From: Nipponacmea schrenckii
Taxonomy: Eukaryota > Mollusca > Gastropoda > Lottiidae
Length of the DNA stretch: 64,000 bases
Assembly (NCBI GenBank): GCA_030562195.1
Contig: CM060201.1
Coordinates: 22,208,454-22,272,453 of the forward strand
Reading direction: 5' to 3'
Shown: in pieces, positions 22,701-31,991 of the stretch
Layout: each line of letters begins with the position of its first letter
Position numbering within the stretch: the first letter of the stretch is position 1
Notes under the pieces: generated by a model
Seen by the model: the letters and a program-made list of their open reading frames with translations, nothing else
Told to the model about the DNA's origin: nothing
Database searches by the model: none
Made by a program: the position numbers and the translations under genes

Positions 22701-25135
22701 ATGCAAAGATTATTGGACACAGTTTGTAGTAACTTAACATTGTAAAGATGTGATTCAAGTAAGGTGGTAATTACAGTCAAGGTATAAGACTAAGTGTGTA
22801 ATAGCTTGACAGTGTGAAGATGTGATTCAAGAAAGGTGCTATTACAGTCAAGGTATAAGACAAGTTTGTAATAGCTTGACATTGTGAAGATGTGATTCAA
22901 GTAAGGTGGTAATTACAGTCAAGGTATAAGACACAGTTCGTTATGTTTTGATATTGTAAATAACCCTATATTAAACTATATATAAACTACTAAATATGAA
23001 AATTACATCATTTATTGGCCCTGTATTGGGTTGAAACACCAGGACTAGGTGATAAGGTCAGTTTATTGACAGTCAAGAAGTATTTTATATAACACAAGAT
23101 TAAACAAATCAATCATGATTAATAAGTCTTGACCTTTAACCTTTTAACCTGATGAAATCTTCAGACATATAACAAATCTTATTATTTCTCAATCAGCTTC
23201 ATTGATATTAAACCATAATTTATATTTGATTGACTGTCGACCAGTCATGTCTGACTACAGCTTCAAAGTGGCAGACTATGTATAGTTTAAAAGGGATTGT
23301 AAAGTTTTTTTCTAAATTCTGTATGAGTATCAGGAACACTGATGGCATCAACTTGCACCATTCCAAAATCAGAAGCTTGTAGTTCCTGCAATTCTACTAA
23401 AACTAAGTGTTTGATGACACTGAAATCATAAAACGTCTAGTTTTAGTGGAATTTCAGGAACCACAGATGTCTGATTGAAAATCAGAATGGAGTACATGTA
23501 ATTTGATGCTATCAGTGTCCCTGATACACATAAAAATTTTGGAAAATCTCTTTACATCTCTTTATTAATTATATTTCATGAAAAAAATAAACTTGAGGAA
23601 CATAAATTTAAAGTGGCCCAGGCTTTATTTGTTTCGTGACAGACTATCTGTTATCTTATCTCAAACATGTGGGAAAAAAGTTCGGTTTATCTTTCAGAGA
23701 GTCCACGGGGATCGGTATACAATTTATACCATTGTACTATGTTGTTAAACTGTCACTTGATAATGGCTACTTAATAAATCACACGGAGAAAATTGACATC
23801 AACTTATCATAACTTGTTCTAGGGTTTGCAAATGATAGCACGGTATATCGAACAAATAGATTCTTCAATATGTTGAGACTTCAAAGAATTATAGACTAAA
23901 GACCTTCAGCACATTTTTTTTCACGATAAAAATTTATAGATAAACTTGAGGACAATTTCAAGCCTTAACATGATTTCAAGGTTTTTTGTATTTACAAAGT
24001 TTTAAATATCAAAAAAATACCATGATAGCCTCTTATCTTAGATCTTAAGAGTTTAAAATATGATATTTGAAGTGTAACATGCCTCAATAATAAATCAGTT
24101 ATTTCATTGACTAGAGCTCATCTCATGCAGTTAACACATGTTTCAGATACACAACCCTAATCAGTTATTTGAGAAAGGGAAATTAGCTAATATATTTTAA
24201 GATCTCATCTCTAACACATGTTTCAGATACACAATCCTCATCAGGACACAGAGAGTTGTTTGAGAAAGGGAAATTAGCTAATATATTTTAAGGCCTCGTC
24301 CCTAACTGATGTTTCAGATACACAATCCTCATCAGGACAGCTAATTGTTTTCAAAAATGGAAATAAGTAAATGACTAGAACTCATCCCATGCTGTTAAGA
24401 CATGTTTCAGATACAAATCCTCGTCAGACTCAGAGATTTAGACTCACAATTAGATTTTAGCTTTTGACATTGTGAATACTTGATAATTAAAAATAAACAA
24501 AATTGAATCAAGCAGATAATTAATCTAGCTATCACAAACTCAAAATAATTTTCTGATCACAAGATGAAAGTGACGACAAAATTTCAGAGGTTTCATCAGA
24601 TCGAAGTTAAGTTTCTAAAGTTAGAAACAAGATCTTGGATATAGAGTGTATGTAAACACACTAAAGTTTAGGAAAACTGCCAAATTCAAAACAAACACAA
24701 GACTAACCTATATTGTTTCAATTATTATTTAATGGTGGCTACTGGTTTTTATATTTTAAATATGTGGTCATCTTCACAATATCAAGTTATTACAAACATT
24801 GTCTTATACCTTGACTGCAATAGCCACCTTTCTTGTATCACATCTTCACAATATCAAGCTATTACAAACTGTATCTGATACCTTGACTGTAATAGCCATT
24901 TAGTTTATTTTACGTCAAAAAATTCCATTATAGCTAAACTTTATAAAAACATCCTATTTTTCAGGTCAATGCCATGAATGTAAAAATCCATAAAGACGAC
25001 AATTTTCTGCGGGCCATGGACGAATTCGAGCTAGAATTGTTATCAACTCGTCGTCATCACGAAGAACTAGCCAACTGTCAATATGAAGTGGGCGGAACAC
25101 AATCTAATATTAGCCAATCAGAATTAGTGAAATGA
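13774..25135 (+). CDS. NCAPH2: Condensin-2 complex subunit H2 (kleisin-beta)
   Basis: The kleisin of condensin II, which links the SMC2/SMC4 heads and shapes mitotic chromosomes. There are 20 coding exons: 13774-13781 (8 nt, MTG), 14085-14199, 14533-14634, 15164-15219, 15339-15417, 15861-15920, 16068-16147, 16499-16632, 17257-17412, 17832-17902, 18253-18306, 18438-18507, 18733-18849, 19097-19224, 19837-19900, 20167-20259, 21538-21599, 21857-21955, 22440-22586, 24965-25135. All junction phases fit, giving 621 residues (human about 605). Diagnostic blocks are [20 protein letters not shown] and [20 protein letters not shown] (N-terminal SMC-binding part), [25 protein letters not shown], and the C-terminal DPFDIHVYG and [14 protein letters not shown] (winged-helix side). 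Acidic (DDDDDD) and Pro-rich linkers lie between. The final residues and stop lie in a duplicated 67-bp block. It is divergent from LMF2. Confidence 0.96.
14745..15055 (+). repeat. SINE family B, full-length with tRNA-like head
   Basis: The head has an A-box-like TAGCACAGCGGTTAGAGTG (about 14755) and a B-box-like GGTCATGAGTTCTTATCTC (about 14831). The body follows ('ttccagtccaaccagctgta', 'gtacggataatccgggaaag', 'aatgccaagaggtttggcc', 'gttatccttgtaaaatatag'). The box layout identifies a tRNA-derived, pol III-type SINE. It lies in the NCAPH2 intron between 14634 and 15164. Other copies: 12330, 51665 (-), 56800 (-), and amplified tails at 45480-46440. Confidence 0.85.
15531..15717. repeat. Short inverted-repeat element (MITE-like)
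   Basis: Terminal arms TAACCCTTTCAACCCT (15531) and AGGGTTCAAAGGGTTA (ending 15717) are inverted repeats with one mismatch. The interior has repeated 'gacgtcat' and 'aaccggct/agccggt' words. About 187 bp, in an NCAPH2 intron; no other copy recognised in the window. Confidence 0.7.
16185..16335. repeat. Family C hairpin element
   Basis: Contains TAGTTATCTGATTGGTCAAT and the 'taataagatttcagtatttc' arm typical of the family also found at 3106, 9995, 33640, 34815 and 38275. Here the CCAAT-bearing core is rearranged. It lies in an NCAPH2 intron. Confidence 0.5.
16640..17195. repeat. Degenerate tandem repeat, about 85-bp unit
   Basis: About six imperfect copies carry 'cctgatgaggattgtgtatc', 'tgaaacatgtcaaagcaccg' and 'gagataaactctagtcaatg'. 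Identity decays toward 17195. The same core occurs in reverse at 24130-24440, 39885-40060 and forward at 47428-47470. It is intronic to NCAPH2. Confidence 0.8.
17940..18140 (+). repeat. SINE family A body fragment
   Basis: Contains 'ctgacatggaaaaagcgtca', the region 'aataaacagaggctctgtgt' and 'aaagatccctcgacagtgg', lacking the tRNA-like head. It is intronic to NCAPH2. Confidence 0.75.
19540..19820 (-). repeat. SINE family A, reverse copy
   Basis: Reads, in reverse, the tail (CATCCTACTCTTCTGCACCT), body (CCCAACTGTCGAGGGATCTC) and the segment next to the head (CAAGGGGAAACGGGGCTAAA). It lies in the NCAPH2 intron between 19224 and 19837. The forward open frame at 19612-19818 is only this repeat. 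Confidence 0.8.
20436..21482. repeat. 58-bp minisatellite, about 18 copies
   Basis: Tandem unit TGACAAGTAGAGATCTTCAG / ACAACTGATCTATTTCAGCC / TGTATCTCTACTGAAGTT, 58 bp. AGTAGAGAT and ATCTCTACT within each unit are perfect 9-bp inverted repeats. Every unit also has CTATTTCAG, resembling a 3' splice acceptor. It lies in the NCAPH2 intron 20260-21537 in the sense direction, about 60 bp before the true acceptor. Confidence 0.95.
22085..22260 (+). repeat. Family I dispersed element, forward copy
   Basis: Contains 'gaagcccactacacttc', 'tagatttgattgtttgagat' and the palindrome CCTAGAAAAATTCTAGG. The reverse-orientation counterpart is at about 25860-26035. It is intronic to NCAPH2. Confidence 0.55.
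22730..22945 (+). repeat. Three tandem copies of a ~70-bp repeat (hairpin arm)
   Basis: Units contain 'aatagcttgacattgtgaag', 'atgtgattcaagtaaggtgg' and 'aattacagtcaaggtataag'. Inverted copies of the same unit lie at 24770-24905 in the same NCAPH2 intron, so the intron can pair over about 1.8 kb. Confidence 0.85.
23290..23575. repeat. Family D inverted-repeat element
   Basis: The most complete family D copy. The left arm (TGAGTATCAGGAACACTGAT, TTCCTGCAATTCTACTAAAA) and right arm (TTTTAGTGGAATTTCAGGAA, GCTATCAGTGTCCCTGATAC) are inverted repeats of about 100 bp around a short centre. It is intronic to NCAPH2. Confidence 0.8.
24125..24440 (-). repeat. Four reverse copies of 'CATGTTTCAGATACACAA' repeat
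   Basis: Imperfect tandem units with 'acatgtttcagatacacaat', 'cctcatcaggaca' and 'gaaagggaaattagctaata'. These are the reverse complement of the 16640-17195 repeat core, so two introns of NCAPH2 carry the family in opposite orientations. Confidence 0.8.
24765..24910 (-). repeat. Inverted arm of the ~70-bp repeat
   Basis: Two copies reading 'catcttcacaatatcaagtt', 'attacaaacattgtcttata' and 'ccttgactgcaatagccacc'. They are the reverse complement of the units at 22730-22945. They end about 55 bp before the last NCAPH2 exon. Confidence 0.85.
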
Positions 25136-25228
25136 ATTTTAAATTACGATTCTTCAAATCAGAACACAATCTAATATTAGCCAATCAGAATTAGTGAGAT
25201 GAATTTTAAATTACGATTCTTCAAATCA
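25095..25228 (+). repeat. 67-bp tandem duplication over the NCAPH2 stop
   Basis: 25095-25161 and 25162-25228 are near-identical 67-bp copies (GAACACAATCTAATATTAGC ... TTCTTCAAATCA). The first copy encodes the C-terminal residues [12 protein letters not shown] and the TGA. Looser copies with 'agccaatca' continue to about 25420 in the 3' UTR. Confidence 0.9.
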
Positions 25229-26919
25229 GAACTTGATTGATGAAATTAATTTTAGATTCCGTAAATTTCGATATGTTTGAACTCAAATTTAGGATTTAGC
25301 CAATAGGAGCAAATAAGATGAATTTTAAATTTAGTATTAGCCAATCATAACCTATTAAATAAATTTGACAGCCAATCAAAACAAGTGAAATTGATTTGAA
25401 TTCAAGTGACAGCCAATCAGAGACTATCAGACAGTTTTCGTAGTTCTTCGATCAATTAAAGACTCGTTCAAATTACAGCGTGAACCCAGATTACATCCAA
25501 TTTCTAAATCACATACCGAAGAAAAACTATTTTAGTCCCAATATGGTTGATTTAAATATTTTCTCGCCCGACCCCTACCGTTAGAGGAACCACATCATGT
25601 TATGTTTTAAGACAATTTATTTATTTTCTTTTAGTAAATCAAGTTTTAAAGTAAATGATGGAGTTTTTAATGTAATAGACGATGTATAAATTTTGATATT
25701 ATTTGTAAATATAAATACTTTTTTATTCTGATCTGATTATTTACATAGCCTGTCCAAGAAACCAAGTGAGTATCTCGTATCTGGGTCAAGCATCTATGGA
25801 AAGAATGAATTGAAGTCCAATGTATGAAAAATGGATTAAATATTGATTATTATTGTGTACAAACCACAATCCCATTTGTCATACTTCCTTGTATTCGTGG
25901 ATAAATATTGTCCAATCAAAATTGGTCCTAGAATTTTTCTAGGAAACCAGATAATCAAATCACGCACACACTCTTTGTGCACATTTCCATGCCTAAAAAA
26001 GTGAAGAGTAGTGGACTTATTTTAATGCATATTTGCTCTGTGATTGACTGTTTGGTTGGGGTCTGTTTATTTACTGCACGTCAAGCCACATTTCAGACAA
26101 AGCATCCGCCAAAAATAATTCTGTACTTGAGAGACAGCGTACGGTAACACTCTACACTGACAGCCAACCCCCTAAAATATATTTTGTGGGTGTCTTTTTT
26201 ACAGAATATCTTTTCACTGGAACTTTGAAATAATTCAGAAAATTTCAAGTAAAATAACAGAGTCTTTAACAGAATAATTTATTCATATTTACAGTATACA
26301 TTCTCATTCAGAATTTAAAAACCTTGGTTAAAATCCCAAATACTAGCCCAATTAAACAAAAATCCTACATGATAAATCACTATGGTAACCTAATTTTATC
26401 CTCTAAGCTAAACATATGAATGTGAAAAAATAGATTGCATAATTTAACAATTAGTAGCAAACCCTAGCTCGTAAATTTATAAACAATTTGAGAATGGTGG
26501 GTTTACAAATTAGAAAAATTTCCATAATTTAATGTTATGATAAAAGCAAATCCAATCACCATTTACCCAGTACAAGCTTGAATGATGATATTTCGATAAA
26601 TCTAAGATTTCAAGGATTTCTGTTTTTGCTGCCTGACAAAATATTGTTTGTGTACCAAAATTCTGTGAATGGCCACTTTTGGAAGTTGCTACAGAATTCA
26701 TGTAAATGGCAAAATAACTGGTAACCTTAGAGTGTTCAATGAGGCAATTTATTTCTCTAACAAGGGTAAACTTAATAAGCCTACTTTACAATTATTTAAT
26801 TGTTACTTAAGACTAAAAACCTACTATCCTTGATAAAATGATAGCGATGGAAAATTGCGGGGAGAAAGAAAAGGGGGACAACTCTATTCTATATAAAGAA
26901 AAAATTAAAATTAATCAGT
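25229..26919. other. NCAPH2 3' UTR and spacer to PPP1R15
   Basis: Contains diverged CCAATCA-bearing repeats to 25420, the reverse family I element at about 25860-26035 (with CCTAGAATTTTTCTAGG), and AT-rich sequence that should include the PPP1R15 3' UTR (minus). The reverse ORF at 26510-26701 has no recognisable content. No RNA gene was recognised. Confidence 0.5.
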
Positions 26920-29626
26920 CTACGCAAATATAGAGTTATAAATCTTCGATCTATGATTGGGTTCCAAAATCTCTGATAAAACTGCTTCCATGTCGCGAAT
27001 TTTTCTATGAAATCTTTCTCGGTCCCGAGCATACTGTTCCCAGGGTCCTTTGCGACTTGCTCTGTAGGCGTATGACCAAGCCACCATCCGATAAACTGTT
27101 GTTAATTTATCACCTTCCTCAAATCGGACCTGAAATTAAAAATAATAAACAACAATTACATTATTGATAATGAAAAGGAATGGAGTTTTACATCCTATTC
27201 TTCTGAACCTAATGGACTAATGACGTCAGTGCATTATTGTTAAAAAAGTCCTCAATACAATCAATTGTGGACCAAGATAGAAATATTAAACCAGAACCTA
27301 AAACATGTAGTTACGGCATTTCGCGTTTCAGACAATGCAAACAGCTCAAGAAACTTTCAGTAACAATATTTCAGGGTCTGTTTTTATACTTTCAATCCAA
27401 GTTTTTCATCATAATAAATTATAAATTTAAAAAAAAAACAGCTAGAACTATATTTTGTGGTCTGTGTTGAAATTAAAACGAATTCCAATAAAATACCAAA
27501 AATTTATAAATTTTCCAATGATTTTTAGTTACAGCTGTGGTATATTATATATGATATTGATACTGAAAATAATTGCAATAATTAAGCCATGTAATTAGCT
27601 TGTCATGGTTTATTGAGTCAATTTATAATAGAATCAACACCAAGCAGTTATTTTGTCTTTTTTTTCCATTAAATATTATTAATCTACCAAGGAATGCTGA
27701 TTCGGCTGTTATTGCATTTAACCTGTTTCGTTAGGGGCTCAGGTCATTTTTGAGACACTTAAGACCCAGGCTACGTATTCATATAACAGTCTTCGATTGA
27801 TTCAGATTTAAAAGGATTCAAGCAATTACCTTTTTCTGCGTTTTTGATTTCTGAAAAGTCGAATCTTTTGATTGGTTCTGAACTATTTGAATATTCCAGG
27901 AAAGGTTGATGGAATCGAGATAATTATTGGTTGGACTAGAGGGATCCGTGGTTTCGGAATCCGACTGAGATATATGGACGTTAAATTTCATTGGATTAAA
28001 TAAACCATTGCTGCTAGGAAACAATTTGTCCATTTCTAATTTCGACCAATCACAAGCAGCTGAATCAGTTTCATCTTCATCATCACTAAAGCTATCCCAT
28101 GAATCATCAGAATCGCTGACGTTTGAAAAGAATTGAAAAATATGAGATTTCTCGGGACTGTCGGACGAATTCACACCAACGATGAAGGTCGAAGGAGATG
28201 TTTTCTTGACGTCTGATTTTTCTTTATGGTTTTTACGTTTTTTCGTTTTCTTTGGAGTGTTGCGAACTCTGAGTAATATAGTGGAATGGTTACAACCAGC
28301 GCTTTTAGGGAATTCTGTACATTTTGGATCTACACGGCTCATATAAGCCATACACAGAGAACAATTCTTTTCTTGAGCACTTTTGGAATCACAGTTCTTT
28401 TTCGATTGGTTAGAATCTGAAGGTGCAGTCTGATTTGATTGACATTCCTTGTTAATCTTTGATTGGCTACAAACAGAATTAGGAGGAGTCTGTTGCTTTG
28501 ATTGACACTTACCACCGATTATGCTTAGATAGATTTGAGGTTTGGAATTTACACTTGAAGATTGACAGCTAATTGCACTTGGGATAGAAGACGAGGATGG
28601 GGTAGCCATTTCTGTAATTCTAATTTGCTGACTGTTTGGCTCACACTGAATTTGAAAATTCCCAGTTTCTTTTGAATTTGAATCACCATCTTGAAAAAGA
28701 TCTGCCACGCAACTGTCTAATGAATAGGTAACATTTAATACTTCTGGACATTTTGGTATTCTACTTTCATTTTCACAAGAAGCTTTTATATCCTTGACGA
28801 CTTCCACTTCCTTAGCAACAGAAGCAAGTTTGGTTTCATGAGTGTCGCTAACGGATTCTTGAGAAATCTCGCTTTCTGATTTACTACACACATCACTAAC
28901 TGTAGGTTTGGAGGGGATACTTGGACTAATGTCTTTAATCACTGGTTTCATTTCACTAAAATCTTTACCACTAACATCACATTTTAGAGGTTTATGTTCC
29001 ACTATGGAATGACTCTGGGCCTCTTGCACAATTTTCCTTTTTTCATCAGAAACTTTTTTATGCTTTGTTTTAATTTTATGAGTAGAACTATTATTTTTAT
29101 CACAAAAATTATTTCTGGGACCCCAAAAATGGGAATAATTATTGAAGCTGCCGTTGTGCGGTTGATTATACCCAGAGTTCACCTTTAGCCAGGGTGAGTC
29201 TGCTGGAACTTTCAACGAATTAAAGTTTCTTGGATTTCTCCAAAATCTATTTTGTGTCTTTGGCGTTCTTCCATGGTTTGGTCGAGAACGCCAAGACCGA
29301 GTCTCTACCTCAACACCTCTCATTTTTCCGTTTGACATCTTGTTATCTACTGCGTTTCCTATTATCTCCCTTTCTTTATCCCAATTTTTACTGGAAAAAC
29401 TATCCATGAACCGATACGGAGGTACGTTATTAACAAACTTGAATTGCAGGGGTGAAAAATCGAAATACGATTTTCTCTCTTTCGGTACGTATGAAGATAT
29501 CACTTGGATAGGTGGCATATAATCACAATTCTCTTTAGTTGTCTCCCCTGTACTGTCCAATCGTAACAGTTTCGAAGGTTTATTAAAAGTATTATTGATA
29601 GAATTTAACGAATTCTTAAACCACAT
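26920..29626 (-). CDS. PPP1R15: Protein phosphatase 1 regulatory subunit 15 (GADD34/CReP-like)
   Basis: Targets PP1 to phosphorylated eIF2-alpha, ending the integrated stress response. Exons are 27830-29626 and 26920-27129 (stop TAG at 26920-26922), 668 residues if translation starts at the ATG at 29624-29626. Features: an N-terminal amphipathic stretch (IIMWFKNSLNSINNTFNK), as CReP/GADD34 have for membrane association; a long Ser/Lys-rich middle; an acidic DSDDSWDSFSDDEDE block followed by GLFNPMKFNV, like the PEST/NP-NF repeats of the family; then KKVRFEEGDK, the RVxF PP1-docking motif, and RKGPWEQYARDRERFHRKI, the conserved actin/eIF2-binding C-terminal core. KK|VRF is split exactly by the 700-nt intron in phase 0. 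The frame stays open upstream to 29698, so a non-ATG start is possible. It diverges from RPL12 across a satellite. Confidence 0.93.
27172..27235 (-). repeat. SINE family A tail fragment
   Basis: Reverse tail (GGAGTTTTACATCCTATTCT, 'cctaatggactaatgacg') in the PPP1R15 intron, about 40 bp before the final exon in gene sense. Confidence 0.7.
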
Positions 29627-29698
29627 GATGATCGGCTTCGATATTCCCGAAATTGAATTAATCACCTTGTATATTTTATCCTTCCATATTTTAAACTT

Positions 29699-29938
29699 TT
29701 AGTACCAATAACAAGGTGTTAAACCATTTGCACAATGTTCAAAATCTAATATATATTCACAACTTGTCTCCATTATAAAATGTGGGTGGTTCATAATGAC
29801 TTCTGTATTTATCAATGTTCCGCCAAATTGTCCCATAAAAATAGAATCAACTTTCCAACTTAGGTGTCTAATTTGGGACGAATCTAATTCCACAACTTTT
29901 GAACTTTTCAAAATTCTTGGTTTGGTTTCATTTTCCAT
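29699..29938 (-). CDS. 79-codon upstream ORF, in frame with PPP1R15
   Basis: Starts at a true ATG (29936-29938) and ends at TAA (29699-29701). It is in the same frame as the PPP1R15 ORF, which stays open from the next codon onward. The peptide begins MENETKPRILKSSKVVELDS and ends NGLTPCYWY; no domain is recognised. GADD34 and CReP mRNAs are known to carry regulatory upstream ORFs, so this may be one, though 79 codons is long. Alternatively the TAA is a sequencing or allelic stop and this is the true N-terminus. Confidence 0.45.
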   Translation of the reverse strand: MENETKPRILKSSKVVELDSSQIRHLSWKVDSIFMGQFGGTLINTEVIMNHPHFIMETSCEYILDFEHCANGLTPCYWY

Positions 29939-30837
29939 CTTGAAAACACGGAAATTATAAAAATGAATTGCGCCTTGTATCTGTAGTAACTGTAAACATA
30001 TTGTGAGTTTTAGAATGTGTCATGCCGGAACAACTCTATTTTTAGATTACACCTAGTTACTTCTATATTCTTACACTATCAAATAGTCCTCATTATTAAT
30101 TAAAAATTTATTCTCGTTTACTTCAAAAATATACAAATTGAACCAAAATTAAATTTAAAAATGTAAATTGAATTTATAAATCAGATTTTGCATCCTAAAT
30201 AAATAATTTTCACAAATTTCTCGCGTATTAATATGTGACCTAGTTACAAAACAAAAGTGTGTCAACATTTAGACATTGCATCAGACGATTTGATATTTTT
30301 AATACGAAGTTAATGTCACGTAATTTTGACTTTTCACCTGACAATGTCGATAAAGGACAACCATATTTTCCATCATAATTCATTTCAAAACACATAAGTG
30401 CATAAAACAGTTGATATTAGTATATTATTTCCTGGTCCGGTTTCGATTCTATTTTTAGTAACTGAGAATATTCCAGTATGACGTAGAAAATTCTAAAGAA
30501 ATTCCCAGAATGATTTATGGCGAACTTTCTACACCTAAATATCGATTTTAATATCTGTGCCGTCTGGCACGTATTCAACAGTTTCACATGTATTCAATTA
30601 CTTCAACATTAAAAAACATTACATTCTCAAACATTTATTCAGATAACCTTGAATTAAATTTTTTTTTTGGAGATATAATATTGTAAAGATTTATTGCGAA
30701 ATATGCATCAATTATCCCCATATATTTGGAAAATCTTGAATGTCCTTGAAATGTTTTCCTCAATGATTTTTTCGGTTTGGTGACATTGATCTTTTGGTTG
30801 TGATTTTTAAAGGCAATATTGATTTCAAATTTCAAAA
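29939..30837. other. AT-rich spacer with presumed PPP1R15 promoter
   Basis: No coding exon recognised. The stretch is AT-rich with poly-T at 30659-30668. The PPP1R15 5' UTR and promoter should begin just above 29938. The open frame at 30635-30835 (-) has low-complexity composition and no homology that I recognise. Confidence 0.4.
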
Positions 30838-31600
30838 TATGGTGATAAAATCAATGAGGTGGACATGAATTAAGTCGAATAGCCATATTGGATAATTCTA
30901 GATGATAAAATCAATGAGGTAGACATGAAATGAATCCAATAGCCATCCTGGATCATTCTAGATGATAAAATCAATGAGGTAGACATGAAATGAGTCCAAT
31001 AGTCACCCTGGATCATTCTAGATGATAAAATCAATGAGGTAGACATGAAATGAGTCCAATAGCCATCCTGGATCATTCTAGATGATAAAATCAATAAGGT
31101 AGACATGAAATGAGTCCAATAGTCATCCTGGATCATTCTAGATGATAAAATCAATAAGGTAGACATGAATGAGTCTAAAGCCATCCTGGATCATTCTAGA
31201 TGATAAAATCAATGAGGTAGACATGAAATGAAGTCCAATAGCCATCCTGGATCATTCTAGATGATAAAATCAACGAGGTAGACATGAAATGAGTCCAATA
31301 GCCATCCTGGATCATTCTAGATGATAAAATCAATGAGGTAGACATGAAATGAGTCCAATAGCCATCCTGGATCATTCTAGATGATAAAATCAATGAGGTA
31401 GACATAAAATGAATCCAATAGCCATCTTGGATCATTCTAGGTGATAAAATAGAGTACTATACATTATCAATATACCATGTCACGAAAATCCGTGGATAAA
31501 ATGAATGAGGTTGACATGAAATGAGTCCAATAGCCACCTGGATCATTCTAGATGATAAAATGAATGAGTGTTGACACGAATGAGTCCAATAATAGCCATC
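30838..31600. repeat. 60-bp minisatellite, about 10-12 copies
   Basis: The unit begins GATGATAAAATCAATGAGGT and continues AGACATGAAATGAGTCCAAT / AGCCATCCTGGATCATTCTA; 60 bp, so copies align with the line layout from 30901 to 31440. Two degenerate copies follow at 31490-31600 after a short interruption. Because the unit is a multiple of three, it gives long repetitive minus-strand frames that are not genes. It sits between the PPP1R15 and RPL12 promoters. Confidence 0.95.
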
Positions 31601-31869
31601 CTCAAATGAAATGAAATTGAGTTTGTATATTTTATTATTGAAATGATTGCTATTCTGCATCATCCATAATGACAACGCTTGGCTGAACTCGAATGACCAA
31701 TGCAATTTTTAATCCCAGAATTGTAATAACTTTTAATTTGTTGTTTTCTTTCCTAATCAAATCACAAATGTTAGCAATTGTCAATAAATGAGCAGTTCAT
31801 TTGGAAGATATTTTGCTGAAAATAGCTGTCCATAAAAATTGTCGATTATCTGCCCTTGACGTACTATTA

Positions 31870-31991
31870 TCGCCCTCTTTTTCTTCGTCCACATTGACGA
31901 AAGGTGTAACTGTCCTTGGTCGTGCCAATCCAGGCTCATCCAACACTTATTCGTCAACATTAGACATTGAAGTTAACACAAAAGTACCAAA
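31870..31991 (+). promoter_or_regulatory. RPL12 5' TOP tract and 5' UTR
   Basis: The pyrimidine run CCCTCTTTTTCTTC lies at about 31873-31886, roughly 110 nt before the ATG. Ribosomal protein mRNAs start at such C-plus-pyrimidine (TOP) tracts, so transcription probably starts here. The start site itself is inferred. Confidence 0.5.

Noticed and set aside
30870..31435. Minus ORFs with repeated 'HFMSTSLILSSRMIQDGYW' units
   Set aside because: Frame through the 60-bp satellite; copies with indels break the frame, as expected for non-coding repeat.
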